From the NCBI GenBank assembly GCA_003994795.1, contig AP018269.1, forward strand, positions 6,674,148 to 6,738,147: a stretch of 64,000 nucleotides of DNA. Reading direction: 5' to 3'. The notes below the pieces were generated by a model. The model saw only the letters and a program-made list of their open reading frames with translations. It was not told where the DNA came from and made no database searches. The position numbers were made by a program, and so were the translations under genes. Shown in pieces: positions 18,433 to 28,997 of the stretch (the stretch's first letter is position 1; the number at the start of each line of letters is the position of its first letter). The DNA is from Cylindrospermum sp. NIES-4074 (GTDB lineage: Bacteria; Cyanobacteriota; Cyanobacteriia; Cyanobacteriales; Nostocaceae).

Positions 18433-18508
18433 CTCACTCAGCACTCAGCACTCAGCACTCCCACTCAGCACTCAGCACTCAGCACTCAGCACTCAGCACT
18501 CAGCACTC
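18433..18508. repeat. Short tandem repeat array (cactcag heptamers)
   Basis: About ten near-perfect copies of the heptamer cactcag fill the spacer between the stop of the 17899-18420 gene and the stop of thrC, ending 1 bp before the latter. With the G-rich tandem repeats just upstream, the two convergent genes are separated only by repeats. Confidence 0.9.
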
Positions 18509-18509
18509 C

Positions 18510-19604
18510 TTAGGCTAAACCCATCGCCTCGGCTACTGCTTTGATTTCTGCGGGGATGCCTTGTTTAAATTGACTGTGACTGTGTTTAATAGCTGTATCT
18601 GGGTCTTTAAGACCATTACCTGTGAGGACACAAACTACTGTGGCGCCGGTGGGTACTTGGTCTTTAACCTGCAATAGTCCAGCGACGGAAGCTGCACTAG
18701 CAGGTTCGCAGAAAATACCTTCTGATGAGGCTAAAAGTCGATAAGCGTCGAGAATTTCTTCGTCAGTAACAGCCTTGAAGCTTCCTTGACTGGCTGATTG
18801 GGCGGCGATCGCTTTGTCCCAACTTGCAGGATTACCAATCCGAATCGCTGTGGCCAAAGTTTCTGGATGGGCTACTGGTTGACCATAAACTAAGGGCGCT
18901 GCACCTGCTGCTTGGAAACCCATCATGCGCGGGAGGCGATCGCACTTTCCCGCTTGATGATATTGACAAAAACCCATCCAATATGCTGTGATATTCCCCG
19001 CATTTCCCACAGGGATGCACAGCCAATCTGGAGCATTACCCAAAGCATCTACCACTTCAAACGCCCCGGTTTTCTGTCCTTCCAAACGGTAAGGATTAAC
19101 CGAATTCACCAAAGTGACGGGATAATGTTCTGCCATTTCCCGGACAATTTCCAGGGCTTGGTCAAAATTACCTTTAATAGCCAGTACCTCAGCCCCATAC
19201 AGTAAAGCCTGTGCTAACTTACCCAAAGCCACGTAACCGTCAGGAATCAGCACAAAAGCACTCATGCCTCCACGTCTAGCATAAGCGGCGGCAGCAGCGG
19301 AGGTGTTGCCCGTGCTAGCACAAATTACGGCTTTAGCCCCTGCTTCCTTAGCTTTAGAAATTGCCATTGTCATCCCCCGGTCTTTAAAGCTACCGGTGGG
19401 GTTAAGTCCGTCATATTTCACAAACACCCGTACTTGTCTACCGATGCGATCGGCGATCGCTGGCGCAGGTATCAGCGGTGTGTTACCCTCCAATAAAGTA
19501 ACAACTGGGGTTGTTTCACTGACAGGCAAGTATTGACGATAGGCTTCTATCAGTCCAGGCCAGGGTTGGCGATGAGATTTAGCAACAGACAGGCTCAAGG
19601 TCAC
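18510..19604 (-). CDS. thrC: Threonine synthase
   Basis: ThrC is a PLP enzyme that converts O-phosphohomoserine to threonine, the last step of threonine synthesis. The 364-residue protein has the PLP lysine in [17 protein letters not shown] (about residues 69-85), the serine/threonine loop [19 protein letters not shown] (about 99-117), and the glycine-rich phosphate loop [13 protein letters not shown]. The length fits the short bacterial class. Translation appears to start at GTG 19604, since no upstream in-frame ATG is seen and the downstream methionines would remove conserved sequence. It is monocistronic. Confidence 0.96.
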   Translation of the reverse strand: MTLSLSVAKSHRQPWPGLIEAYRQYLPVSETTPVVTLLEGNTPLIPAPAIADRIGRQVRVFVKYDGLNPTGSFKDRGMTMAISKAKEAGAKAVICASTGNTSAAAAAYARRGGMSAFVLIPDGYVALGKLAQALLYGAEVLAIKGNFDQALEIVREMAEHYPVTLVNSVNPYRLEGQKTGAFEVVDALGNAPDWLCIPVGNAGNITAYWMGFCQYHQAGKCDRLPRMMGFQAAGAAPLVYGQPVAHPETLATAIRIGNPASWDKAIAAQSASQGSFKAVTDEEILDAYRLLASSEGIFCEPASAASVAGLLQVKDQVPTGATVVCVLTGNGLKDPDTAIKHSHSQFKQGIPAEIKAVAEAMGLA

Positions 19605-19625
19605 GGGATTTAAAACTTTTTAACT

Positions 19626-19662
19626 AGGGATTGGGTATTAGGGATTGGGTATTGGGGATTAG
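19626..19662. repeat. Short tandem repeat (gggattgggtatta)
   Basis: Units of gggattgggtatt are repeated nearly three times upstream of thrC. The 605-bp spacer 19605-20209 is otherwise AT-rich, with no ORF and no clear terminator. It should hold the divergent promoters of thrC and the small gene at 20210. Confidence 0.7.
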
Positions 19663-20209
19663 GAAAACAAAGGTTTTCCAGTTCCCATCAGCTTAATTCC
19701 GGCAGTATATTATTTTTTGCGGTGTAAGCGTACCGCTTGCCAATTTTATTTTATGCGGGCTTTCACTTTATCATAACCGCCAAGACGGCCCCAACTTCAA
19801 ATAATTAGCCGCAGGATAAGAGGGGGAGAAAACCATGAATATATTGATATTGCATATATAGACATTCGGTTTGATTATGGAAATTATTTGCGTAGGTAGG
19901 GAACGGGGGAAGAAGGGAGGTCAAGTTACACGGTGTTTTTTTCAAAACTCAAATAGGAGTCCTCTAGTTTTTTGCACATATAACTAAATGACACCAGTGT
20001 ATTCGACTGGTTATCAATCGAGTAGAGCTAAGTACCATTGAGGGTAATGTTTTCTCAGGAACAGAACCAAAAACCGCACCGTCACTTATGGCCAAGTCCA
20101 AAATCCATTAGAGTATGTTATGGAAATTACATAATGTTTTAACAAACATGAAAATTACCCTATTATAATATCTTTAGTGGTGTGAGTTTAAATCTGGATT
20201 TAATTAACA

Positions 20210-20401
20210 ATGCCTACCTATTCATCTAGTGTTTCTAATTGCGAGTCTCAAGCTAGCTGGGTCAGCAAGTTAACAAAGGCTTATTACCAAGATGATCAGC
20301 AAACCAAATTTATGAATTTGCAAGCTGAAGTCGAATCTCTGTTGCAGCAGTTGCAAAGCCTGAAGAGTCAAAGCCCAGATACCTCTAGCCAAGAACAATA
20401 G
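20210..20401 (+). CDS. Small conserved-looking protein with coiled coil (63 aa)
   Basis: This Ser/Gln-rich protein has a helical middle (ASWVSKLTKAYYQDDQ) and a leucine-rich heptad segment (FMNLQAEVESLLQQLQSLK), followed by a polar tail. It has no membrane span. It is preceded by an AT-rich promoter-like region and stands alone. Codon use and heptad pattern favour a real gene, and the general type is common in heterocystous cyanobacteria, but I recognise no function. Confidence 0.6.
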   Translation: MPTYSSSVSNCESQASWVSKLTKAYYQDDQQTKFMNLQAEVESLLQQLQSLKSQSPDTSSQEQ

Positions 20402-20521
20402 CTCAATCTATTGGGGATTTCCTTGATAGTCTGCACGGCTAAATCAGGGAAAATGATAGTTCTCTATCTGCATTAGACAGGTAAAGACGCCAAAAACAAG
20501 TGTCAATTTAAAATCTCAAAT

Positions 20522-22864
20522 TTATTGAAAACGCTGATCATTCTCAGACCAGCGTTTCAAGTCATACCCTTTAACATTTTCTACGAGTAAGGCTGGGTTT
20601 TGCTCATCTGCAAGTTTAGCGATCGCTATTAATCTTTGCAGATAAACTCCCCCAAAGTCAGTATAGATAACCTGACCACTAGCCGACATGATGAGAGTAC
20701 GGGGACGAGCTTGATTTTCCACCGCCGCCACATTTTCCTGTGTTGGTTGCTTTAAGGCTGCTATGGCTGCCGTTGAAATAGTTAGCACCACCTCTGGTTT
20801 GGGGTTATTACTTAAATTCATCACTTGCACGGGCCAATAACCCATTTGTTCCTGCATCTGCTGAAAGCTGGGAACAGCACCAGGGGGAAGATCACCAGAT
20901 TTCTGTAAAGAACGCCACACAACCGGCAGTATAGTCTGCACCCTTTGGGGATCTTGTTGAAATAGTTCTTGTAAAGTAATGGGAGATGGTTGCACCCATT
21001 CCAGTGCGGCATTTGTCAGCGCTAGAGGCCTAGATTGACGAGCATTATTTTGATTTTGGGTAACTTTATCACCAGCAGCTAAAAGCAGCAAAGCCCCACC
21101 CCGTAGTTGTACCGCTTTAATAGTGGCAGTAGTGATTTGCTGTTCTCCACTTGGTAGCCAGACAACTATCTGAATTGTCGGGTCAGAACTAATACCCAAA
21201 GTTTCCCAGAGGAATTTACCCTTGCCAATGTTGGGTAAAGACAAATTCTCAAAAGGAGAACTTAGCCAGCCTTGACCGTCATGAAATTCACTGATTTGCA
21301 CCTGATACCAAACTTCGTTATTCGACAGTTTTAAATCTGCTGTGGAATCTGTCCGTAGCCAATCGGTGCTGGTAACTTGCTTGATTTGTTGTGCTGAACC
21401 GACAATTTGGCTGGAGTGAGTGGAGACTAACTCAGAGATTGGCACCTCACCATTAAGTTTCGCTAACAGACCTTGAGTATAGGCTAAAGTTTCTGGGGTG
21501 GTTTTTGGTTGTGCCTGCAACCAGGATTTAGCACTTTCTTCTCCCTGCCGCACTGCTAAAATCAGAGTTACCCAAGTTTGCAACTCTGGTTTATTGGGGT
21601 TTACTCGCAACGCCACCGCAGTTCGATTCCATAACCGTCCTCCATTCGCTTTGAGTAGGGTACCAATTTCTTGAGCATTATGGGACGAAGTTGCAAACAC
21701 ATCCAAAGCTTTCTGCCAGCGACCATCCATCAAGTCTACTAGCACCTGTTGACTAGGACTAGCCCAACTTTTATCAGCTTGGGTTTTCGTCAGTTGGGAG
21801 TGCAAGCGAATCAAATCAAGTTGCCCTTGTGCTGCCTTTGGTAGCCCACCTTGACGCTGTTTTTGGATAGATTTCAACAACTCCAACGCTGGTGTCCACA
21901 GTCCGCTACGGGCAAGTAATAGAGCATCTTTATAAGCAGAATCCTTAAGGACTAGAGGTTTGAGGGTAATAGCCTCTAGTTGTGTCGGTTGTTTGACTTG
22001 ATAAATCCGCAGGTGCGGTTCTAAATCTATTGTTTGGTCTATGACTAACTCTTTTGCGCCACCACCAGTTACCTGCTGCCATTTAGGCAATTGTCCACTA
22101 GGACTTGTCCAAGATAACATTTGTTGTAGGTGAGTACCTTCAGGATTGTAATAGATAATGTGACCGTAAGCGATCGCTTTATTTGCTTCTTGACGCTGAC
22201 CCCGCAAATAAAACCAAGTCCCCGGTAATAATGTCTCCCCTTCAAAGCGTTTCACTTCTGTTAAAGGTAGAGGAATTTTCCCATCCGGATTTTCTGGTGC
22301 ATCATCCACCAAAGGAGCATCAACAAAAGATTCATCTGGCCCGGTTATGGGTAGTTGAGTTGCTAAACGGTAGTATTTTTCTGGCTCTGATTGGAACTCC
22401 CAGTCATCTGAACGCCGATAAATTCTCAGTTCCACAAGTTCTTGACAATCAGACTGACAACGGGCACGCTGTCGGAAAACTGGTAGCAAAAATGAGTTTT
22501 GGGAATCTTCATCCAACGGCAGAGTTTCCCCAGCTATTTGTTTTTGTTGACTCAGACTGAGTTGAATTTCTTTGAGAGTTTGGGGAAGTTCCCGTTGACC
22601 GAGGGGGATTTGTGCCCATGCTGGTAAAAATTTATTCAGCCTACTTAACTGATCTGGATTGAAGATAAACAGGAAGCTAATCCAGGCACAAGCCGTAATT
22701 AAACCGACACTGCCCAACAAAATTGTCACCACCAGAATTGACGACAGCCAACTTCCCTGTTGCCGTTTTTTTGGAGGTTTTTTGGCGATGAGTTTAGTCG
22801 CACCTGCATGAGGCTGATTTATTTTAGAAGATTTTGGCGTCAGCTTGCGCGATCGGTTAGCCAT
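20522..22864 (-). CDS. Large single-span membrane protein, conserved hypothetical
   Basis: This 780-residue protein has a basic cytosolic N-terminus (about residues 1-40, with RSRKLTPKSSK and KKPPKKRQQG). One membrane helix follows (about 42-68), then a very long extracytoplasmic region. That region contains no catalytic motif that I recognise. It includes helical repeats around residues 320-480 (ALLLARSGLWTPALELLKSI, DLMDGRWQKALDVFATS), reminiscent of TPR-like pairs. The C-terminal part includes LIMSASGQVIYTDFGGVYLQ. A role in the cell envelope seems likely from topology alone. The gene is divergent from the porin gene, with a 187-bp shared promoter region. Confidence 0.75.
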   Translation of the reverse strand: MANRSRKLTPKSSKINQPHAGATKLIAKKPPKKRQQGSWLSSILVVTILLGSVGLITACAWISFLFIFNPDQLSRLNKFLPAWAQIPLGQRELPQTLKEIQLSLSQQKQIAGETLPLDEDSQNSFLLPVFRQRARCQSDCQELVELRIYRRSDDWEFQSEPEKYYRLATQLPITGPDESFVDAPLVDDAPENPDGKIPLPLTEVKRFEGETLLPGTWFYLRGQRQEANKAIAYGHIIYYNPEGTHLQQMLSWTSPSGQLPKWQQVTGGGAKELVIDQTIDLEPHLRIYQVKQPTQLEAITLKPLVLKDSAYKDALLLARSGLWTPALELLKSIQKQRQGGLPKAAQGQLDLIRLHSQLTKTQADKSWASPSQQVLVDLMDGRWQKALDVFATSSHNAQEIGTLLKANGGRLWNRTAVALRVNPNKPELQTWVTLILAVRQGEESAKSWLQAQPKTTPETLAYTQGLLAKLNGEVPISELVSTHSSQIVGSAQQIKQVTSTDWLRTDSTADLKLSNNEVWYQVQISEFHDGQGWLSSPFENLSLPNIGKGKFLWETLGISSDPTIQIVVWLPSGEQQITTATIKAVQLRGGALLLLAAGDKVTQNQNNARQSRPLALTNAALEWVQPSPITLQELFQQDPQRVQTILPVVWRSLQKSGDLPPGAVPSFQQMQEQMGYWPVQVMNLSNNPKPEVVLTISTAAIAALKQPTQENVAAVENQARPRTLIMSASGQVIYTDFGGVYLQRLIAIAKLADEQNPALLVENVKGYDLKRWSENDQRFQ

Positions 22865-23051
22865 ATTAGTTTTCAGTCAATCCAGATAATCTCTTTGGGC
22901 TTGATGCTTCTCTTTTATACACTCGCTTTCAGAAGTTGCCCACCATTGTATATAAAAGTCGAATTTTGTCTAAAACCCGCAAATTTTCTCTTGTGAGAGG
23001 AAGATGGTTAGGAATACACTGATATCTTAGGTAAATAATGGGTGTAAAAAG

Positions 23052-24791
23052 TTGAAACATAGATTTATTGAACGCAGTTGTCCCAAGGCTTGGATGCTTG
23101 CATGGCTAATAATTGGCGCTGTAAACGGAGTTGCTCAAAAGGCTCTAGCCCAAGAATACAAGGATACAGGAACTACTCAACCACAGAGCAGCATCGAAGT
23201 ACAAGATAGTATAAATATAAATTCTCCTCTCCCCCTCTCTCCAGAGGAGCAGTCTGCACAACCCACAGATGAACCGATGGCGCAAGTCACATCGGTTTCT
23301 CAACTCAAAGATGTACAACCTACAGATTGGGCATTTCAAGCATTACAGTCTTTGGTAGAACGTTATGGGTGCATAGCGGGTTATCCCGATAGCACCTATC
23401 GCGGTAATCGCTCTTTAACTCGGTATGAATTTGCCGCCGGTGTCAACGCTTGCTTAGATAGAATCAATGAGACCATCACTGTAGCCGCTGCTGATTTTAA
23501 CAACCGTGAAGATTTAGCAACTTTACAAAAATTACAAACAGAATTTGCCCCCGAATTAGCAACTTTGCGGGGTCGAGTCGATAGTTTAGAAACCCGTAAC
23601 GCCGAAATTGCCGCCAACCAATTCTCAACTACAACAAAATTCTTTGGAACCGCCGTAATTGGGGTTCAAGGACGAACTAGCAATCGTGGTGACGTTGCAC
23701 CTAGAGATGGCAAAGAAGATTTCAGCGATATCGGTACAAATACAAACATCATCTCCTACACGCGGCTAGATTTCATTAGTAACTTCACCCCGCGCAATTA
23801 CTTGAGGACAAGTATTGCTTATATGACTGGTGGCACGTCTCCAAGATTTCCCAATGACGTTGGAGGTATAAATACTGACGTTTTACTTGGATACGAATAT
23901 CTGGCCCCGCAACCGCTCATAAGTGACCTATTTTATAATTGGCAGGCCACTGATAATGTAGCAGTGAGAGTAGGTGTAGCAGGTATGGATATGATCACCA
24001 ATTTCCAAGGTATCACGCCATACGGGCCTCCTACAGGCCCATTATCTCGTTTTGCACAAAGAAACCCAATCCTCAATACAGGGTTCGGTCGCGGTGGTAT
24101 AGCGGTTGATTGGCAAATTTCCAAAAACGCTCTTTTACAAGCACTCTACTCTAGTAATGAACCTAGTAATCCTAATAAAGGCAGCGGTTTATTTGATGGT
24201 AACACCACTACAGGTGTGCAATTACGCGTAACTCCAACTAAATCTGTTGGTTTTACTTTGTATTACGTCAACAATTACGCCACAGATGGTTGTGTACAAG
24301 CTTTTGTTGGCGATGATTGTTTAACAGCAGTTACGAGAGGCACAGGACAACCCCTACAAACCAATGCTGTTGGTGCTTCTGTAAATTGGCAACTTTCACC
24401 CAAAATTACCTTGGGTGGGTGGGGTGGTTTTAGTAGTTCTCAAATTCCGGGGCTTTCGGGAAGTGTAGAAACGACGAATTACATGGTGTATCTGAATTTC
24501 CCTGATTTATTGTCTAAGGGCGACTTAGGCGGAATTTATGTCGGACAACCTCCTAAAATCACCAGCAGCGACCTAAAAGTAGGGAATGTTCCTGACCTGA
24601 TAAACGGTGGTGATGGCACAAAAGCAGGGGGACAACCAGGAACAACTACTCACATTGAAGCATTTTATCGTTTCCGGGTAACAGATAATATTTACGTTAC
24701 ACCAGGGATAATTTATCTCCTAGAACCAGGTCATACACCAAATAGCGACCCAGTAACTATTGGCATCCTGCGGAGTACATTTCTGTTCTAA
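23052..24791 (+). CDS. SLH-domain OprB-type porin (iron-uptake porin type)
   Basis: This outer-membrane porin of 579 residues begins with a signal peptide (basic n-region KHRFIER, hydrophobic core MLAWLIIGAVNGV, likely cleavage after ALA around residue 34). One S-layer homology domain follows (about 85-135: DWAFQALQSLVERYGCIAGY, SLTRYEFAAGVNACLDRI), then a short coiled coil and a C-terminal beta barrel of the carbohydrate-selective OprB family ending in Phe. SLH domains bind the peptidoglycan-linked polysaccharide in cyanobacteria. Translation probably starts at TTG 23052, because the next ATG (23091) would remove the basic n-region. Related proteins serve inorganic-ion uptake, but the substrate cannot be read from sequence. 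Confidence 0.9.
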   Translation: MKHRFIERSCPKAWMLAWLIIGAVNGVAQKALAQEYKDTGTTQPQSSIEVQDSININSPLPLSPEEQSAQPTDEPMAQVTSVSQLKDVQPTDWAFQALQSLVERYGCIAGYPDSTYRGNRSLTRYEFAAGVNACLDRINETITVAAADFNNREDLATLQKLQTEFAPELATLRGRVDSLETRNAEIAANQFSTTTKFFGTAVIGVQGRTSNRGDVAPRDGKEDFSDIGTNTNIISYTRLDFISNFTPRNYLRTSIAYMTGGTSPRFPNDVGGINTDVLLGYEYLAPQPLISDLFYNWQATDNVAVRVGVAGMDMITNFQGITPYGPPTGPLSRFAQRNPILNTGFGRGGIAVDWQISKNALLQALYSSNEPSNPNKGSGLFDGNTTTGVQLRVTPTKSVGFTLYYVNNYATDGCVQAFVGDDCLTAVTRGTGQPLQTNAVGASVNWQLSPKITLGGWGGFSSSQIPGLSGSVETTNYMVYLNFPDLLSKGDLGGIYVGQPPKITSSDLKVGNVPDLINGGDGTKAGGQPGTTTHIEAFYRFRVTDNIYVTPGIIYLLEPGHTPNSDPVTIGILRSTFLF

Positions 24792-24914
24792 TTTGGCTCT
24801 CAGGGATATCTGAGAATATAGGAGTTGAGATGATCTCGGCAATTTGTGTGTTTCCAAACCCTCAACAACCATCGGCAGTAAAGCGATTTTCCCAAGTAGA
24901 AAATAGATATAAAA

Positions 24915-24941
24915 AAAGGTTTGGCTCACCACCAAACCTTT
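24915..24941 (-). terminator. Hairpin with U-run on the minus strand (A)
   Basis: A 10-bp perfect stem, aaaggtttgg with ccaaaccttt, is followed on the minus strand by a run of seven Ts. It could also act as a weaker plus-strand terminator for the porin gene that ends at 24791. Confidence 0.65.
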
Positions 24942-25071
24942 ATATAAATCCAGTGCATAACAACATCCCACACTAATTTACTCATTCTTTTTTTAATAGA
25001 GCATCTTCCTATAGGATGTGTGCAAATATCCTAAAAGCTGGTATAGCATGAGATGGCTGACAGAAAATAAG

Positions 25072-25120
25072 AAAAGGCGGAGGTAGAAGGGAGCTAATTT
25101 CCCTTTCCCCTTCGCCTTTG
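25072..25120 (-). terminator. Long hairpin with T-rich tail on the minus strand (B)
   Basis: Outer arms aaaggcg (25073-25079) and cgccttt (25113-25119) and inner arms gaaggga/tcccttt-type form a long interrupted stem. On the minus strand it is followed by tcttattttc, a weak U-tract. Confidence 0.45.
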
Positions 25121-25276
25121 AGCTTTTCTTAATATGAGTGCAGAAAGTGCTCTTGCCAGAGATATTCACGAACTCTAATTCACAAGGCACAATGAATAGC
25201 TTTTCCTGCCTTCAGCATAGCTGCCTGATTTTCCAGATATTTCTAATACCTGGCTATCATCACAGAATAAAAATAA

Positions 25277-25298
25277 AGGACGGGGTTGATTCCGTCCT
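25277..25298 (-). terminator. Hairpin with U-tract on the minus strand (C)
   Basis: The 7-bp stem aggacgg/ccgtcct is followed on the minus strand by tttatttttatt. The loop side (gttgattcc at 25285-25293) is perfectly complementary over 9 nt to ggaatcaac at 25382-25390 within the same predicted transcript, so an alternative, terminator-disrupting pairing is possible. Confidence 0.65.
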
Positions 25299-25449
25299 CA
25301 AAGCTTGAAAGTGGCAATACACCTTGGACTCTGGAAAAAAATCTCGCAATTAAAATTCAATAGGTTGTAAGGATAGCAAATGGAATCAACAGCAAGAACG
25401 GTGATTTAGCCTGTACTTATTGTTTTACCTATTGTCAACCCTTGCAATT
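25290..25449 (-). ncRNA. Predicted small RNA, unit 2 (about 160-170 nt)
   Basis: A transcript is predicted from the TATATT box at 25456-25461 (start near 25449) to terminator C. No ATG-initiated frame of useful length lies within it. Its promoter is a near-copy of that of unit 1. Boundaries are inferred from the promoter and terminator only. Confidence 0.4.
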
Positions 25450-25455
25450 TTGATC

Positions 25456-25496
25456 AATATATCACAGATAGTTTGTCATGTGCTGCCAAAATGCCA
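25456..25496 (-). promoter_or_regulatory. Promoter module TGGCA-N3-TGGCA, 22 nt, TATATT (copy 2)
   Basis: On the minus strand, TGGCATTTTGGCA (25496-25484) is followed after exactly 22 nt by TATATT (25461-25456). The direct repeat would be centred near -41, where class II activators bind and where a normal -35 box is missing. The module and its flanks are clearly homologous to copy 1 at 25571-25611. Confidence 0.6.
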
Positions 25497-25509
25497 AATG
25501 CTAAATAAC

Positions 25510-25564
25510 AAAAAAGACGGGTTTAAACCGCCTTTGGTATAATGAGTAAAAACCTCTGAGTAAT
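25510..25564 (-). ncRNA. Predicted small RNA, unit 1 (about 55-60 nt)
   Basis: A short transcript is predicted from the TATATT box at 25571-25576 (start near 25564) to a 6-bp GC-rich hairpin (agacgg 25515-25520, ccgcct 25528-25533) followed on the minus strand by five to six Ts. It has no coding capacity. The size is similar to that of known abundant cyanobacterial sRNAs. Confidence 0.45.
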
Positions 25565-25570
25565 TTCTGC

Positions 25571-25611
25571 AATATATCAAGATACTTTAGTAGTCTGTTG
25601 CCAAAATGCCA
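25571..25611 (-). promoter_or_regulatory. Promoter module TGGCA-N3-TGGCA, 22 nt, TATATT (copy 1)
   Basis: On the minus strand, TGGCATTTTGGCA (25611-25599) is followed after exactly 22 nt by TATATT (25576-25571). A third, degenerate half-site (TGGCG) lies one 8-nt step further upstream. The two copies at this locus are 115 bp apart and share text between motif and -10 box (for example AAA.TATCT.TGATATATTG). Confidence 0.6.
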
Positions 25612-26958
25612 AATCGCCACTTGGCATACAAATAAGTTTATTTCTCTGTAAGTAAAAACATAACTATGTATGCTAACTCACTTTGTGATCAAAATAATTG
25701 TTAGCTGGCTCATCGCTACTGGTCTGGGTAAAAAATAATTTTTACAAATCATATAGGACTACCATATATGTCTTCCTTATCATTAACACTGCTAACGCCT
25801 TGCTTTCAATGTCCAATAGCAATGGTTGGGTTAAAAAGTTATGGTAATTCTATTTGATTAATGAACTTAGTCATAAAGATAGGCAACAGGAAAATAACCT
25901 GGTAGAGGTGAAATTCCAAAATCATATCGGAATTATAGAGGAATTAAACTTAAAAAAGTAGTTTAGTAGTTTTTGTTACTAAGATTACTGTGACCATTTA
26001 ATGAATGGTTGATAAGTCAGATAAAAACATTTTGTATGAATAGACAAATAATTAGTCAAAGGCAAATAAATGCGCGATATCTATGTTATGCTTCTGATAG
26101 GAATCAAAAAAGCAGACACAGAAAATAAACTTCAAAAATAAATTGAAGTAATCTCAATATATTTCTTTTGCTCTGGTAAATCCACTTCAGTTTGCTATTG
26201 TTTTTAGTAGCGAAGAAAAAAGCCACAGGAAGCAGGAGATTTAGCTTCTTAACAACTTGAACTTAAACATAATTTGTCTGAGTATGGGCCGGCAAAATTT
26301 AACTAAACTAACTAGCGTTACCTGCCAGATGTAATTGTCCTTGGAGTCTGGGAAGAAAGACTTTGAGTGAGGTTTGGCAAACTGATAGGAATCAGAACAG
26401 CTATTGAGCTTAGTTTCAGCGCGAGCAACCATATTCAACCATAAACTAGGTTCTGGCAGACGCTTACTTTGGGAACGGAAACGGCAAGCAGAGCAAGTAC
26501 CGTTTCATAGCATCTGGGAATTTAAGCATATTGTCGAAAGTCACTAAGATGTTGTCCAATTCATAGTAGCAGGTGTTATCGATGCAGCATTAATAAAGCA
26601 TCTGTATTTGCTACCTTTGGGCTGGAATTTATTCCCCTACATTAGTCACAATCTGACAAGGGTGATATTCAAGAAATAATTCTGCATAAATTAGAATTTT
26701 TGCTGCAACTATTCTCAAGATTTGAGCAAAAATTAAGGTTTGGTTGTCTTAACGGGCAATAACCACATCTTTGCAGTCGAAATAATTGAGATATTGATTA
26801 CTAGTTATTAGTCCTTTGTACTGACTAATCGTTAATAACTAATCACAAATGACCGTTCGACTGACGCTCACGGCGAAGCTAATGACCAATAACTAACACT
26901 TGAATTATGTTCTGGATTTTAACTGTTTTTGCTGTGGGGCGCGCACCTCCAAAGGTGA

Positions 26959-27891
<933 letters not shown>

Positions 27892-27916
27892 AGCACTGCC
27901 AAGTAAGTAATGCTCA

Positions 27917-27939
27917 GGGGTGAGTTGAGCACTCACCCT
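27917..27939 (+). terminator. Hairpin after nifH
   Basis: An 8-9 bp stem, ggggtgagt with actcaccct, lies about 25 bp after the nifH stop. It is followed by ttgtctct, a weak U-tract. The rest of the spacer to 28127 holds ggttgg/attgg-rich low-complexity text. Confidence 0.5.
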
Positions 27940-28127
27940 TGTCTCTACAATTGTGTTGTTCAGTCATGATCAATAATTCATCACCAAGACAGTGGTTGGT
28001 GGTTGGGGATTGGTGGTGGATTGTTGATGGTGGGTAATTAGAAATTGGTTATTGGGGATGGGGATGATGAAGATTTTTCCCCAGTCCCTTATTTTTTATC
28101 TCTGCGTCTGGATGTGCAGAGTAGGAG

Positions 28128-28994
28128 TTAATTAATGAGATCCTCTATAGTTTTATTTCTGTCGCATTTTGAAACATCAATATTACCATCTAAATCAGCT
28201 TCTCCCAGATGATTTTTGCCAGTTCTGTCAAAAACTTCTAAATGGGATGCTTGACCATTATGTAAATTATCCACATACCAATATGTTGCTGTAATTAATT
28301 CATAGTAAATTACTCTATCCTGACATCTACTTGATGTTTTTCTAAATCTTGTGGTATCTCGTAAAATTGTCTGCTCATCCCTTGGGGGTTTAGGAGCATC
28401 TGAAGGGTATTCTATTTTAGTTAAATTAAACTTGTTTTCTAACCAATGCTCTAGAGCTAATTTATTATCAATAGAGTCTACACATATTTGATTTATTATA
28501 TCATTGTTTTTAACAATAGTAATTAAGCAACAACGGTTAATTTCTGGGTGAGGAATTTTAAAACTAGAATTAAGGAAATTAAGCAATAGATAATTCTGAT
28601 TATCATTTTGTAATTTTCTTTCCGCTACTTCAGCTAAGGATGTATCATTTACATTTTTGTAATTACTATCAACCGTTAAATAATCAAAAAAATCTGATGA
28701 AGCATGTACCTGTTCCTGACGCCATTCTTGAGGATTAGATTTATTGAAAACTATATTTCTAAAAGCCGTCTTTAAAGATTTATCTTTAATTTGATTTAGA
28801 CTAGCAGTAAAATTTGAATCTCTAATAGCATCATATTTGAGATATATAATATTATCTTCTTTATAAAGCTTTTTATTTTGAAGCTTTAGATTAATTAACT
28901 CAAAAATAGCAATAAAAATTTTTATAGCATCCCGGAATTCTGCCTCAGTAGGATATTGACCCTCTAAGGATACTTCATTGATAAATATTTCCAT
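28128..28994 (-). CDS. Third protein of DUF262-ATPase cassette, possible effector, unknown function
   Basis: This 288-residue soluble protein is not one I recognise as a named family. The N-terminal two-thirds are mixed helical and beta (MEIFINEVSLEGQYPTEAEF, then charged helices). The last 60 residues contain RCQDRVIYYELITATYWYVDN and HLEVFDRTGKNHLGEADLDG. This HxEVxD...G.HLGE.D pattern resembles the C-terminal cytotoxic domains of colicin E3-like and polymorphic-toxin RNases, but only loosely. The gene starts 3 bp after the ATPase stop, so it is clearly co-expressed as the last gene of the cassette. Confidence 0.75.
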   Translation of the reverse strand: MEIFINEVSLEGQYPTEAEFRDAIKIFIAIFELINLKLQNKKLYKEDNIIYLKYDAIRDSNFTASLNQIKDKSLKTAFRNIVFNKSNPQEWRQEQVHASSDFFDYLTVDSNYKNVNDTSLAEVAERKLQNDNQNYLLLNFLNSSFKIPHPEINRCCLITIVKNNDIINQICVDSIDNKLALEHWLENKFNLTKIEYPSDAPKPPRDEQTILRDTTRFRKTSSRCQDRVIYYELITATYWYVDNLHNGQASHLEVFDRTGKNHLGEADLDGNIDVSKCDRNKTIEDLIN

Positions 28995-28997
28995 TTT

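Noticed and set aside
24993-25190. 65-residue minus-strand open frame
   Set aside because: It runs through the hairpin at 25072-25120 and has biased, low-complexity sequence; non-coding signals explain the region better.
26241-26438. 65-residue minus-strand open frame upstream of nifH
   Set aside because: No ribosome-binding site and no family; possibly an old gene fragment, but nothing supports expression.
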